The notes: a model not told the origin generated them from the sequence alone. A DNA stretch of 64,000 nt from Cyanosarcina radialis HA8281-LM2 (GCA_019359615.1 JAHHHA010000008.1:124001-188000), one strand, 5' to 3'. Counted from the stretch's first letter, positions 45,955 to 55,358 are shown. Made by a program: numbers and translations.

Positions 45955-47841
45955 TTAGGAAATGCTTAGGAGCTTGATTTCTCGCTGTTTGACAATGTAA
46001 ATTCCTTGTGGGGTGGCAAATAGTTGACAACTGCGATCGACAAAGGGTTCGGTATCGGGGAATTCTTTGGCGATCTGAATTTGACCGTTTTGAGGTTCTA
46101 CTCGGACGATGCCATCGTCGGTGGGGGCGAATAAGAAGTTGCCAGCGGCGCATTTGCCGTGCAGGGTCGATAGCCAAGAATTGTCGCCTGCTTCGGCTTG
46201 GGTAGAGGCTTCTATGGTGCCGTCAGGAAGCACGATCGCGCATCGATTAATGGTTCGACCTCTCTCTTGAGTTGACCAGAAGAACCAGCAACGATGAGGG
46301 GTGAAGGTGCAGGTAGCATTGATGAGTTGACCGGACCATTGAGGGAGTTGGACGCGATCGCATATGCCTTTTTTCTTGGCATCGAAGACAAAGGCGACGT
46401 TTAAGTTGCCCGCACTGTAGAAGCCGAATCCAAAATGGGAACCTACCGAAAATTGAGTTTGTCCGGCTAACACGTCGCCGATGTATTCAGCACCTAGTTG
46501 ACCATCTCGCAGCAATTGACTGTTTTCGATCCAGTAGCAAGAGAATTCGTTGGCATCAAATCGATCGGTTGCTAGCCTTTCGCCCTCACCCACGCACCCT
46601 CTCGACCTCACCCCCGACCCTTCTCCTGCAAGGAGAGGGGAGAAAGTAATTACCTGTCCGTGTTTGCCAATGAGGGTAGATTTGCCCTGGATGCGAAATT
46701 GCATCTGGGGATCTAATTGTCCGCAGATAATTACCGCATCGTCTTCCCGTTTGAATTCCTTGTTATCGTAATAAATCCACCGCAACTTTTCGCCTTGCAA
46801 AGTGGCATACAAAATGATGCCTTCGGTAGCGAAAATATGGCTAACAGCGACACTACCTCGCATAGTTACCTCAACAACGGGAACGACAGTAGAGGTGCAG
46901 TCGGGACAGCTATTTCTAGCGTGTTCTGTACCACAGTTAGTACAGGTCGTCCATTGCAGGTTATCGATGAGCGATCGCGGAAATTCGCCCCTCACATCTT
47001 GCCCGAATACTTGATGAAAATAGTGCAACAAGTCATCTGACAGCACTTTATACGGCACTGCTGGTTTGGGATATCGCACTTGAGGATGAAAGATAGTAAT
47101 CCGATGTAAAGGTCTAGCCGCGTGCGGGATCTGTTGGCTGGAGTCGATCGGTTTATAAACCCCCCCGTAAGGATCGACGAACAGCAAACTCTGCATCAAC
47201 ATCACGGCAAAAGCGTACCAGTCGGATGTGGCTGTATGGGGTTTGAGCAAGATCGATCGAGTTGCTTGCGGATCGCACAAAGTAGGATCGACAAATCTAG
47301 CTGTAAATACCCTGGATAAAAACGTTCCATATTGAAACGAATCAGTATCGATTAAATAAGCTTCAGTCCTATTGACCAAAACATTTAGATCGTTAAAGTC
47401 GCCGATTACCACCCCAGCTTGGTGAATCCCAGTAACAGTTTGATGCAAATCCCGAAAGAGATCGACGACAATTTGGTTAGAAACACCAGCTTGACGAAAA
47501 GATCGATCGCTATATTTCAACAACACCTGCATATTGCTTAATAGCGGCATTGTATAACCGAGAATTTGCTTTCCAGAGCGATCTGTTGCTAAGTTTTCCG
47601 GTTGGATGACTCGATTTGGTAAGTTTTTGGGAAACGAACGGAGTTTTTGCTGGTGTTCTGCCAAGCGATCGCCTGCTGCCTGTTGTTGGTCTGGCGAACC
47701 CCGATAATCAGGATGCTCTGGTGGTTTGAAAACTTTAACGGCTTTCCCACCACCAATGTGATAAACATCTGCCTCACCCCCTTTGCCGATCGACTGGCTG
47801 GGTTGTAAACGTATTCTTTTACCACTTACATAAATATCCAT
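45955..47841 (-). CDS. Kinase-like protein with zinc ribbon (TerY-P type)
   Basis: A 628-residue protein. Residues 1-300 resemble a protein kinase domain: GKGGEADVYHIG, Lys in KAVKVF, GDFNDLNVLV (catalytic loop, His missing from the HRD position) and LIDTDSFQ in place of DFG. A zinc ribbon follows near 305-320 (CTNCGTEHARNSCPDC). The C-terminal 300 residues look like beta-propeller-type repeats (no recognised family). It lies 12 bp after the PP2C gene. A GC-rich repeat (46582-46642) is carried in frame as SPLLAGEGSGVRSRG. It probably phosphorylates a partner that PP2C dephosphorylates. Confidence 0.82.
   Translation of the reverse strand: MDIYVSGKRIRLQPSQSIGKGGEADVYHIGGGKAVKVFKPPEHPDYRGSPDQQQAAGDRLAEHQQKLRSFPKNLPNRVIQPENLATDRSGKQILGYTMPLLSNMQVLLKYSDRSFRQAGVSNQIVVDLFRDLHQTVTGIHQAGVVIGDFNDLNVLVNRTEAYLIDTDSFQYGTFLSRVFTARFVDPTLCDPQATRSILLKPHTATSDWYAFAVMLMQSLLFVDPYGGVYKPIDSSQQIPHAARPLHRITIFHPQVRYPKPAVPYKVLSDDLLHYFHQVFGQDVRGEFPRSLIDNLQWTTCTNCGTEHARNSCPDCTSTVVPVVEVTMRGSVAVSHIFATEGIILYATLQGEKLRWIYYDNKEFKREDDAVIICGQLDPQMQFRIQGKSTLIGKHGQVITFSPLLAGEGSGVRSRGCVGEGERLATDRFDANEFSCYWIENSQLLRDGQLGAEYIGDVLAGQTQFSVGSHFGFGFYSAGNLNVAFVFDAKKKGICDRVQLPQWSGQLINATCTFTPHRCWFFWSTQERGRTINRCAIVLPDGTIEASTQAEAGDNSWLSTLHGKCAAGNFLFAPTDDGIVRVEPQNGQIQIAKEFPDTEPFVDRSCQLFATPQGIYIVKQREIKLLSIS
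46582..46642. repeat. CCCTCACC/CTCTCC-type repeat inside the kinase-like gene
   Basis: Related to the repeats at 15372-15440, 25007-25063 and 48164-48229. It is translated without a stop or frame break. Confidence 0.65.
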
Positions 47842-47853
47842 ACTCGTTACTCG

Positions 47854-48798
47854 TTACTTCTTACTTCTTCTCATCGCCACCAAAGTCGTATCGTCAGGCA
47901 AGAAACCGACTTCTTTAACTAGCTGATGTCCTTGCCAATCTGGTTTAGTGACCTCGCGATTAATTAGTGACAACTGACGGCGGATCGCATCTGGATTTTT
48001 GAAATAGCGATCGTCTTCCCAAAATTGGCTAACTTCTCCTACTGGTTCTGACTTCCCTGGCAACAGGCGATCGGCAACTTCTATCAAATTGCTAACACCA
48101 TCCGTGCCGATTAGAATCGATTCCACCTCATCGATCGATAGCTGTTGATGTATTTGGAATTGCCAGCCCTCACCCCGCTCTATCGGGCACCCCTCTCCCA
48201 AGCTTGGGAGAGGGGATGGGGGTGAGGGCACGAATAAACCATAAGCCAGATAAGGAGGTGCGTTTCCAGGAAACGGCCCTAACTGGATCGGTTTACCGTT
48301 GGCGATCGCTACCCCATCCCCGATAGCGAAAATGGTTGCGCTTGCTGAAGTCACTAATGCACCCACGATCGTAAATAGGAAGTAGTTTTGCACCGTTTCA
48401 GCGAAATCCCCACCCATGGCTTTAGCCAAACTTTGCAACTGCATCAAAACTTCTTGCTGCACCTGCTGCCAATCAATAGAAAGTGTGGAGTTTTGAGCGT
48501 GGAGTGTTGAGTTAAAAACTCTCCCCTGCTTCCCCTGCTTCCCCTGCTTCCCCATCTCCCCATCTCCCCATCTCCCCATCTCCCCATCTCCCTCCAACTG
48601 CCGGACGATCGCTGCTGTTACTAACTCGACACCAATCTTTGCGCCTACTTCGCTGTGAGTTTTGCTGCCACAACCATCGCCAACTACTGCCACAATTGCC
48701 CCCGATTTGGCAATCGCCCAGCTAAAAGCATCTTGATTGTTTTTGCCAAATCGCAGACGATCTCTACCTGTAACCGAACCACCTGCGATTTCCCACAT
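47854..48798 (-). CDS. PP2C-family serine/threonine phosphatase
   Basis: A 314-residue phosphatase. Metal-binding and catalytic motifs are AVVGDGCGSKTHSEVG near 35, IGDGVAIANGK near 160, LIGTDGVSNLIEV near 245 and PDDTTLVAMR near the C terminus. Two low-complexity inserts from DNA repeats are in frame: GDGEMGRWGDGEMG-like and KQGKQGKQG (48522-48592) and the PSPLPSLGEG block (48164-48229). First gene of the vWA cluster and starts 16 bp from the nearest operator. Confidence 0.9.
   Translation of the reverse strand: MWEIAGGSVTGRDRLRFGKNNQDAFSWAIAKSGAIVAVVGDGCGSKTHSEVGAKIGVELVTAAIVRQLEGDGEMGRWGDGEMGKQGKQGKQGRVFNSTLHAQNSTLSIDWQQVQQEVLMQLQSLAKAMGGDFAETVQNYFLFTIVGALVTSASATIFAIGDGVAIANGKPIQLGPFPGNAPPYLAYGLFVPSPPSPLPSLGEGCPIERGEGWQFQIHQQLSIDEVESILIGTDGVSNLIEVADRLLPGKSEPVGEVSQFWEDDRYFKNPDAIRRQLSLINREVTKPDWQGHQLVKEVGFLPDDTTLVAMRRSKK
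48164..48229. repeat. CCCTCACCCC/CTCTCCCAAGC palindrome inside PP2C
   Basis: CTCTCCC AAGCTT GGGAGAG is a clear hairpin, flanked by CCCTCACCCC and GGGGGTGAGGG. It is translated in the PP2C frame. Confidence 0.7.
48522..48592. repeat. Tandem repeats in PP2C: 9-bp CCCCTGCTT then 8-bp CCCCATCT
   Basis: About three copies of the 9-bp unit and five of the 8-bp unit in a row. The 8-bp part has the same unit as the arrays at 57820-57896 and 59191-59225. A change of one unit would break the PP2C frame. Confidence 0.7.
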
Positions 48799-48813
48799 CT
48801 CTTTCCTCGCTTA

Positions 48814-48857
48814 TAGTGTTGCATCTACACTAAGATAGTAGTGTAAAAAAAACACTA
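48814..48857. promoter_or_regulatory. Two tandem palindromic operators, TAGTGT-N7-ACACTA
   Basis: TAGTGT 48814-48819 pairs with ACACTA 48827-48832, and TAGTGT 48839-48844 pairs with ACACTA 48852-48857. Both have a 7-base spacer and start 25 bp apart. They fill the gap between the PP2C gene and the NUDIX/NrtR-like gene, so an NrtR-type repressor is the likely ligand. This is inference; the sites are seen directly. Confidence 0.75.
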
Positions 48858-48948
48858 TGTCAAGAGCGATCTTGAATAAGTCAAAAGTTAAAAGTCAAAA
48901 GTCAAAAAGCCATGAACAATGAACAATGAACACTCCACGCTGTCGTTC

Positions 48949-49641
48949 ATGCCTTACACTTACGAGTTTCCCAGACCGAGCATTACAGTCGATTGTGTAG
49001 TCTTCGGACTCGATCGAGAACACAAGCTCAAAATTCTGTTAATTCAACGCAACCTCGAACCCTTTAAGGGTGAATGGGCGCTGCCAGGAGGATTTGTCCG
49101 GATCGACGAAACTTTAGAAGCAGCCGCACTGCGAGAACTGCGAGAAGAAACTGGAATTGAAACGGTTTTTCTCGAACAGCTTTATACCTTTGGAAAGCTC
49201 GATCGCGATCCGCGCGAACGAGTCATAACCGTCGCTTATTACGCCTTAGTCAACTTATGGGAATATCAAATTCGGGCGGCGACAGATGCTAGCGATGCCG
49301 CTTGGTTTACAGTCGATGCGTTGCCATCTTTAGCTTTCGACCACGATCGCATCGTCCAGACGGCGCTGAAACGGTTGCAGGGAAAATTAAGGTACGAACC
49401 GATCGGATTTGAATTGTTGCCAGAAAAATTCACCCTGTTCCAATTGCAAAAGCTTTACGAAACAGTTTTAGGTCAAGAGTTAGATAAACGCAATTTCCGC
49501 AAGAAGATTCTCAACATGAATCTATTAATAGCACTCGATGAATTTCAGCAAGATGTTTCCCATCGTGCTGCCAGGTTGTACCAATTCGATCGCCTGCAAT
49601 ACGAGCAACTAAAAGAAAAAGGATTCAATTTTGAAATTTAA
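48949..49641 (+). CDS. NUDIX-domain transcriptional regulator (NrtR-like)
   Basis: A 230-residue protein from ATG 48949 ([17 protein letters not shown]); an upstream in-frame ATG at 48919 adds ten repeat-derived residues. The NUDIX box is complete ([20 protein letters not shown]...ETGI) near 40-60. The C-terminal part ([23 protein letters not shown]) is a winged-helix as in NrtR regulators of NAD biosynthesis, where ADP-ribose relieves repression. It faces the vWA/kinase/PP2C/isochorismatase cluster across two palindromes. It may be active as hydrolase too, since the box is intact. Confidence 0.87.
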   Translation: MPYTYEFPRPSITVDCVVFGLDREHKLKILLIQRNLEPFKGEWALPGGFVRIDETLEAAALRELREETGIETVFLEQLYTFGKLDRDPRERVITVAYYALVNLWEYQIRAATDASDAAWFTVDALPSLAFDHDRIVQTALKRLQGKLRYEPIGFELLPEKFTLFQLQKLYETVLGQELDKRNFRKKILNMNLLIALDEFQQDVSHRAARLYQFDRLQYEQLKEKGFNFEI

Positions 49642-49683
49642 CCGAGCCAATTCGATCGCAATTATCGATCTACTGAACTACAT

Positions 49684-49749
49684 TCTTGTGGGGTAGGCAT
49701 TTTGCCTGCTCGATGGGACAGCCCAGAGGGCTATCCCACAAGTCTATAG
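49684..49749. repeat. Left arm of 60-bp inverted repeat flanking the aldo/keto reductase
   Basis: Contains GATGGGACAGCCCAGAGGGCTATCCCACAAGT. Its reverse complement matches 50908-50970 with a few mismatches, so the broken gene sits between inverted copies. Confidence 0.75.
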
Positions 49750-49754
49750 AAACA

Positions 49755-50874
49755 TCAAGGTTGAATTAAGGAACTGGGGTAGTAACCTGCGGGTTTGTCA
49801 CCAACAGTTTTGCCCCCATGAATCATCTTTTGGATTTCCGAGCCAAAGAAAGAGTAAGGAAACTGAGTTTCCGGGCGACTTGCCGCTGCCAAACGAGCAT
49901 TTAACTCTGTGGGAATTTCAAATTCTAAAGCTTTGAGATTATCCTCCAATTGGTTAAGTTTGGTAGCACCGACAATTACTGAAGCGATACCCGGACGATC
50001 GACCGTCCAATTTACGGCTACTTGAGCCATGCTGCGGCCTAATTCCTTAGCAACCGACTCCAATTCGGCCACGATTTGCCAATTGCGTTGGCGCAGCCTG
50101 TGCGTAGCACGTATCGTTAAACTTCTGGAAGGCTGGATTAGCTGAATCTTTCATCATTTCTAGCCGTCCCTCGCCGCTAAAGTTGCTCTCGCTAGGTTTG
50201 TATTTCCCACTCAGCAAACCGCTAGCTAAGGGACTCCAAACCATAACCCCCATACCCAGTTCGGTTCCTAAATCGATGAATTCTCGCTCGATGTTGCGTT
50301 CTAACAAAGAGTATTCCAACTGTAAAGTGCTGAGGGGTTCGTAGTCCCGCCATTCAGCTAACGTCTGCGCCCGTGCGGCATACCAAGCGGGCGTATCGCT
50401 TAAACCCAGATATCGAACTTTACCCGATCGCACTAAATCGTCCATGGTTCGCATCACCTCTTCAGCGGGGGTAATTCGATCCCAGGTGTGCAAAATGTAG
50501 AGATCGATGTAATCGGTTCCCAATCGCTTCAGCGAGCCTTCCACCGCCCGCATCATATTTTTCCGGCCGTTACCCCCAGCGTTGGGATTTCCCGGTTCGG
50601 CATTGTAGCTGAACTTAGTGGCAATAACAGTGCGATCGCGCAGGTTCCGTTCGGCGACGAATTTCCCCAACCAGGTTTCGCTAGTACCGCCCGTATAGAG
50701 ATCTGCCGTATCGATAAAGTTTCCTCCAGCCTCAATGTAGGTATTGAATAGCTGTCTGGCAGTTTCTTCATCCGCGCCCCAACCCCATTCCGTGCCAAAA
50801 GTCATCGTTCCCAAGGCCAGCCGACTGACGCGCAAGCCCGATTTCCCTAAAGTGTAGTAACTATCCAAACTCAT
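49755..50874 (-). pseudogene. Aldo/keto reductase, frameshifted by a 25-bp repeat
   Basis: The 5' part (50874-50112) is a normal aldo/keto reductase N-terminal region with DTADLYTGGTSE (Asp and Tyr of the catalytic tetrad), TKFSYNAE (Lys) and LYILHTWDRI (His). After KFND the frame is shifted by a 25-bp insertion (50088-50112) and ends at a TAA near 50047. The 3' part continues in another frame (MAELESVAKELGRSMAQVAVNW to the C terminus, ending at 49755). Removing the 25 bases restores one continuous frame with NWQIVAELESV across the joint. Family members reduce aldehydes with NADPH. It is probably inactive, unless the truncated product retains a role. Confidence 0.88.
50088..50112. repeat. 25-bp dispersed element that splits the aldo/keto reductase
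   Basis: TTGGCGCAGCCTGTGCGTAG plus CACGT. The reverse complement matches 23641-23667 at all but one of 25 positions. Length is not a multiple of three. Confidence 0.85.
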
Positions 50875-50907
50875 CGATTCGTTGCACTCCTAGCAGTTTG
50901 CATTTGC

Positions 50908-50970
50908 ATAGACTTGTCGGATAGCCCTCCGGGCTGTCCCATGGGGCAGGTAAGATGCCCTAACCCACTG
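50908..50970. repeat. Right arm of 60-bp inverted repeat
   Basis: ATAGACTTGTCGGATAGCCCTCCGGGCTGTCCCAT is the inverted counterpart of the left arm at 49684-49749. Confidence 0.75.
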
Positions 50971-51001
50971 GAGAATCTAACTCTAGATTGGAAACTTCAA
51001 T

Positions 51002-51421
51002 TTAAGAACGGTTAGGCAAAAAGTCAATCAAAATTTCGTCAGGTTCGTCGTCAATATCATCATCTGCGATCGCCTGCATCTCGACCGATAAAGCCGGGGA
51101 AATATTGCCAGGATGCCGATCTTGGGCGATCGATCGTTCGATCGCCACCAATCTCGTCACTATAGTTACCATTTGAGTTTTGTATGGTTCGAGTTCGGCA
51201 ACTTTTTGGTTTAATGCCGCCAACTCTGCTTCGATCGCTGCCAATCGAGCCAGATCTGAAGATTTTTGCTCTTCAACTCCTAGATATTGAGCCACGGCTT
51301 CTCGGAGCAAGTTAGGAAGCGATCGCCCAGTTCGATCGGACAATTCTGCTAATTTATTCCCCCACGAGCGAGGAACTTTAGTTGATAAAGTTATTTTTTT
51401 GATTTTTTGGCGATCGCTCAT
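51002..51421 (-). CDS. Ribbon-helix-helix-like protein with coiled coil
   Basis: A 139-residue protein. Residues 1-50 look like a ribbon-helix-helix DNA-binding fold (KITLSTKVPRSWGNKLAEL; LPNLLREAVAQYLG), and residues 55-105 form a coiled coil rich in Ala, Leu and Glu. It may be a regulator or antitoxin; no toxin lies next to it. The acidic C-terminal tail (DDDIDDEPDE) is unusual. Confidence 0.65.
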   Translation of the reverse strand: MSDRQKIKKITLSTKVPRSWGNKLAELSDRTGRSLPNLLREAVAQYLGVEEQKSSDLARLAAIEAELAALNQKVAELEPYKTQMVTIVTRLVAIERSIAQDRHPGNISPALSVEMQAIADDDIDDEPDEILIDFLPNRS

Positions 51422-51529
51422 AATTCTTGTCCATCACTCTGTCAATGCTAACGTACATCCGTAAGAAGTCAGAATGAGCGTGGTAAAATAACTCTTATCA
51501 GTTAATTATCTTAGTATTAATTCTCTTTT

Positions 51530-52363
51530 ATGATTCCTGTAATTTTAAACCGCTCTGATGGCAAGTGGGCTTTTGAAGTTTTAGCACAAACGCTATCCAG
51601 AGCTTTGTGGGTAGATATCGCAGAAGAGATCGGAGATTTTAATTATCTGCTTGGAATTGAAGATAAAACTGACAGAAACAAGATTGATAACTTTATTCCG
51701 GTTCTATCTATAGAAATAGCTTCTGACAAGAGAGAACTAGAAAAAGTATTTAATAACTTTAAGGTTCAAAGACCTAAAACATTTATTTTAGATACGATCG
51801 GCGATGTGGAAACTATATTAAAAGAATACAACCAAAGTTCGTGGATACTAAAATATCCCAATGGGTGCGGGGGAATGCACCACAGATTGATTGAGAGTTC
51901 AGTCCAAATACCTAAAGGATGGGAATGCCCATTTTTACTGCAAGAGTTTATTGAAAATGACATCCCTGAAGTTTATAGATTATACTGCGTTGATTCTGAA
52001 TTATTTGGCTTTAACGTCAGACGTTTTGATGACAATATAAATCAAACACCTTGGGTAGCTCATGCCAATGGAGCCAAATACATATACGGAGAACAAGCAG
52101 ACAGTCAGGCTATTGAAGTCGCTAAAGAAGCGTTAATCGCAACAAACTTGTATCGAAGCTTCGGCGTAGTTGACTTAATCAAAGATCGCGCAGATAAGTG
52201 GTACGTCCTTGAGGTGGGGACTGATGGCATATACAATTATGTCGATCGCGATGTTCAAAATGACGATCTACTACATGAAATTAATGAAAGGCTAGCAAAA
52301 GGCTTTTGGAAAAGAATTGGAGTTCCGCCTTGGGGTAAAACCTGGAAATATAGAGATATTTAA
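51530..52363 (+). CDS. ATP-grasp superfamily protein
   Basis: A 277-residue protein. Features of an ATP-grasp fold include WILKYPNGCGGMHHR near 110 (ATP-binding Lys and Gly loop), PFLLQEFIENDIPEVYRLY near 143, and the metal-binding region VLEVGTDGIYNYVDRD near 240. Members ligate a carboxylate to an amine or thiol. No neighbouring gene identifies the substrate. Codon use seems more AT-rich than that of its neighbours. Confidence 0.75.
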   Translation: MIPVILNRSDGKWAFEVLAQTLSRALWVDIAEEIGDFNYLLGIEDKTDRNKIDNFIPVLSIEIASDKRELEKVFNNFKVQRPKTFILDTIGDVETILKEYNQSSWILKYPNGCGGMHHRLIESSVQIPKGWECPFLLQEFIENDIPEVYRLYCVDSELFGFNVRRFDDNINQTPWVAHANGAKYIYGEQADSQAIEVAKEALIATNLYRSFGVVDLIKDRADKWYVLEVGTDGIYNYVDRDVQNDDLLHEINERLAKGFWKRIGVPPWGKTWKYRDI

Positions 52364-52380
52364 CGATGCTTTTATCTATA

Positions 52381-52785
52381 TTAAAGAAACGACATCCGAT
52401 CTCCTCGCCAACGCAATAGGGCGGCAGCTTGGGCTTTACAAAGCATAAACCGATCGGCTTCATGACGCAACTCGATTAACTCTAATTGTTCTGTCTCTGT
52501 AATGTTACTAGCAGAATTGCGCTCTAGCAAAAAATTATATCGTTCCATTTGCTTTAGGGTTTTGTAACTGCGAGCAATTTGCCACAAGCTATTGTCATCA
52601 AGTTTATCTAAAGCCGCGAGATCGGCTTGGAATTCTTCTGGTACGTCATCCCATTCTGGAGGACTACCTACCTCCAAAGCGCGAACTATTACATCTTCAA
52701 TTGGGCGATTTTGGGCGCGAGCAGTATTAGCTAAACGCTGATATATTATTTCTGGAATTTCAAGAGTCACTATCTCTGTTGCCAT
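52381..52785 (-). CDS. Small conserved cyanobacterial protein, antitoxin-like N terminus
   Basis: A 134-residue protein. The N-terminal 40 residues (VTLEIPEIIYQRLANTARAQNRPIEDVI, shown here in part) look like a ribbon-helix-helix antitoxin, and the rest is helical with DDNSLWQIARSYKT and WRGDRMSFL at the end. Such proteins are common in cyanobacteria next to or without a toxin gene. No toxin is adjacent, so it is recorded as hypothetical. Confidence 0.65.
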   Translation of the reverse strand: MATEIVTLEIPEIIYQRLANTARAQNRPIEDVIVRALEVGSPPEWDDVPEEFQADLAALDKLDDNSLWQIARSYKTLKQMERYNFLLERNSASNITETEQLELIELRHEADRFMLCKAQAAALLRWRGDRMSFL

Positions 52786-52956
52786 TGTTCAAATCTCTAT
52801 TTAAACTAAATAACTTGGCGAATAAATTTGCAGCTACACGAGCGAAGTCCCCCCCTACGGGGACTCAAGAAAAAAGAGTATTTTAAATATATTGTTATAT
52901 TGGCACAGAAAATTGCATTCTGAACTTCTGAACTTCTGAACTTCTGTATTCTCCCC

Positions 52957-54693
52957 TTAAATTCCATGACTTTTACCGATTACCCAATGACGGCGGAAAA
53001 ACCGAGCGAGAGCAGATTCTTCTAAAGATAAATAAATCGGGCGACCGTGAGGACAAGTACGGGGATGCCGAGTCCGCTGCCATTGACCTAACAAAGTTTG
53101 CATTTCCGGTAAAGTTAGGGGCGTACCGTTGCGAATAGCACTGCGACAGGCTACTGCTACCTGGGCAGCTTGCAAGCTACCGCCTAAACTGAGTTCGATT
53201 AAGGCATCGGCACAATCTTGGCGCTCTTGCAACATGGCTGGGAGAGTCCGTACTACCCATAACTGCTCGCCAAAAGGTTCGATTTCTAAACCGATGCGAT
53301 CGAGTTGTTCGACTTGCACCGCAGACAATCGATCCAAAATAATTGGTGGTTCTAGGGGTATAAGCTGCCAAGCGTCGAGCAGTTGTTCGTATAAAACCCG
53401 TTCGTGGGCGATGTGTTGTTCTACTAACCACAACCCGCTGGAATGTTCGGCCACTATGTAGGTATGGTGAATTTGGGCGATCGCTTTCAATTCCATCAAT
53501 CCCAAATCGCTAGTATTGGTGACGGGTGAAATCGCTCGATTGACTTTATAATCTCCTTTATTTTCTGCCGCTTTAAGCAACTTACCTACCCGTTGAACCT
53601 GCATCGTTTCCGAGACGCTATCGGGATTGAGTTGCAACCCTCGATCGATCGCGCTAACGATCCGTTCTTGCCAGGAACTCAAATTCTGCAAGTAAATTTC
53701 AGTTTTCGCCGGATGGCGGTTCCAGTCGATTTGCTCCGAGTCAACTTGCAGGTGCAGAAAACAGATCGGAAAACGATCGCGCGGCAAAGTTCTTTTCAAA
53801 GCTGACAGCATCGTTTGTTCCAGTTCGGGCGATCGCACCATGCGGCCGTTTACCGCTACCTTCACCCAGTCAGCCCGCCGTCGATGACACCGATCTGGCA
53901 AACCCAACAGCAAATAAAGTGTTGAGTGTTGAGTGTTGAGTGTTGAGTTCAAGAGTTGAGAATTGCTCCCCTTGTCTCCCTTGTCTCCCCATCTCCCCAT
54001 CTCCCCATCTCCTCTTACCTCTCGCAGATCGCTCAAGTGGACTGGCGGCAAAATTTGGGGCAAAATCTGGTGGGCGCTACCGCTAGGACTGATGCTAAAC
54101 CAATCTTTTTCCTCCTGCCGTACCAGCCAAGTAACGCGAGGATGACAGAGGGCAATTTCTTGAATGGTGGCTTGCACCGCTTTAAGCTGTTGAGAAATTG
54201 AAGGCAATCCTTCCCGTCTAGCCGCCCAGTTACCGAACAGATTCGAGACGGTGACAACCGTACCAGGTGCGATCGCAGCAGCTTCAGTTTCAATTGCTTC
54301 CCCTTGGGGGTTATAAGTTACTCCCCAGCCTTCACTACTACCAACCTCACGGCTGCAAATTTCTAAAGATGCCAGCCGCGCTAAACTGTGCAACGCTTCG
54401 CCGCGAAACCCCAAACTAGTAATCTGCTGTAAATCTGCCAGGGTGTGAATTTTGCTCGTACTGTGGGCTGTAGCTGCCTGCTGCAAGTCTGACAAATTCA
54501 TCCCCGTGCCGTTATCTGCCACTCGCACCCGCCGCTGAGTCGGCGATATGGAAATCGTTATTCGGGTTGCCTGGGCATCGATCGCATTTTCTGCCAACTC
54601 CCGTACTGCTGCTGCTAAAGAGTTAATTACCTCTCCAGCCGCCATCAGGTGTACTACTTCTGTAGGTAGAACTTGGATACTCGGCAATCTCAT
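52957..54693 (-). CDS. mutL: DNA mismatch repair protein MutL
   Basis: A 578-residue MutL. The N-terminal GHKL ATPase domain has ELAENAIDAQATRI, DNGTGM and GFRGEALHSLA. A low-complexity stretch follows (RGDGEMGRWGDKGDKG, then LNSTLNTQHSTL) near residues 227-259, encoded by DNA repeats at 53919-54012, so the linker is repeat-derived. The C-terminal part has VEQHIAHERVLYE (variant of the DQHAxxE endonuclease motif), ACRSAIRNG and CPHGRP. MutL links MutS mismatch recognition to strand incision. Confidence 0.93.
   Translation of the reverse strand: MRLPSIQVLPTEVVHLMAAGEVINSLAAAVRELAENAIDAQATRITISISPTQRRVRVADNGTGMNLSDLQQAATAHSTSKIHTLADLQQITSLGFRGEALHSLARLASLEICSREVGSSEGWGVTYNPQGEAIETEAAAIAPGTVVTVSNLFGNWAARREGLPSISQQLKAVQATIQEIALCHPRVTWLVRQEEKDWFSISPSGSAHQILPQILPPVHLSDLREVRGDGEMGRWGDKGDKGSNSQLLNSTLNTQHSTLYLLLGLPDRCHRRRADWVKVAVNGRMVRSPELEQTMLSALKRTLPRDRFPICFLHLQVDSEQIDWNRHPAKTEIYLQNLSSWQERIVSAIDRGLQLNPDSVSETMQVQRVGKLLKAAENKGDYKVNRAISPVTNTSDLGLMELKAIAQIHHTYIVAEHSSGLWLVEQHIAHERVLYEQLLDAWQLIPLEPPIILDRLSAVQVEQLDRIGLEIEPFGEQLWVVRTLPAMLQERQDCADALIELSLGGSLQAAQVAVACRSAIRNGTPLTLPEMQTLLGQWQRTRHPRTCPHGRPIYLSLEESALARFFRRHWVIGKSHGI
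53919..54012. repeat. Tandem repeats in mutL: 7-bp GTGTTGA (x4) and 8-bp CCCCATCT (x3)
   Basis: Four GTGTTGA copies from 53919 and about three CCCCATCT copies ending near 54012, separated by CTCCC-rich DNA. They are translated in the mutL frame between the ATPase and the downstream domain. Confidence 0.7.
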
Positions 54694-54825
54694 CGAGTTG
54701 CGGTTTTTTGTTAAGCTGCATAAACTACCAAATTTGATGCTAGCGTATTCAAGCGTAGCTTCCCTTACTCTCCAGTTGCGGGAAATAATAGATTAAGTAC
54801 AACCGTCGTTCGACCTAACTAAATT

Positions 54826-55317
54826 ATGGCTGCCACTTATTCCTTTGACATTGTGAGTGAATTCGATCGCCAAGAATTAGTCAATGCGGTCGATCAAACC
54901 GTTCGCGAACTTAAAAGTCGCTACGATCTCAAAGATACGCAAACTACGGTGGAATTGGGGGCCGAAGCAATTACGGTTAACACTGACAGCGAGTTTACCC
55001 TTGATGCCGTTCATACATTGCTGCAAACCAAAACCGCCAAGCGGAACCTGTCGCTGAAAATCTTTGATTACGGCAAAGTTGAGTCAGCCAGCGGCAATCG
55101 CGTTCGTCAAGAAATTAAGCTTCGTCAAGGGATCGGTCAAGAAATTGCCAAACAGATTACTAAGTTAATTAAAGACGAATTTAAAAAGATTCAAGCCTCA
55201 ATTCAGGGCGATTCCGTGCGGGTTTCGGCTAAATCTAAAGATGAGTTGCAAGCGGTCATTCAACGCTTAAAACAAGAAGACCTGCCAGTGGCTTTGCAGT
55301 TTACCAACTATCGTTAA
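54826..55317 (+). CDS. YajQ family nucleotide-binding protein
   Basis: A 163-residue YajQ-type protein. Family features are [19 protein letters not shown] at the N terminus, [10 protein letters not shown] near 29, and the C-terminal [18 protein letters not shown] and [10 protein letters not shown]. Members bind cyclic di-GMP or ATP and may act as co-regulators. It is divergent from mutL across 132 bp. Confidence 0.92.
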   Translation: MAATYSFDIVSEFDRQELVNAVDQTVRELKSRYDLKDTQTTVELGAEAITVNTDSEFTLDAVHTLLQTKTAKRNLSLKIFDYGKVESASGNRVRQEIKLRQGIGQEIAKQITKLIKDEFKKIQASIQGDSVRVSAKSKDELQAVIQRLKQEDLPVALQFTNYR

Positions 55318-55358
55318 TCGGATCGATCGCTTTTGTCATTTTATCAACTTGAGCCGCT

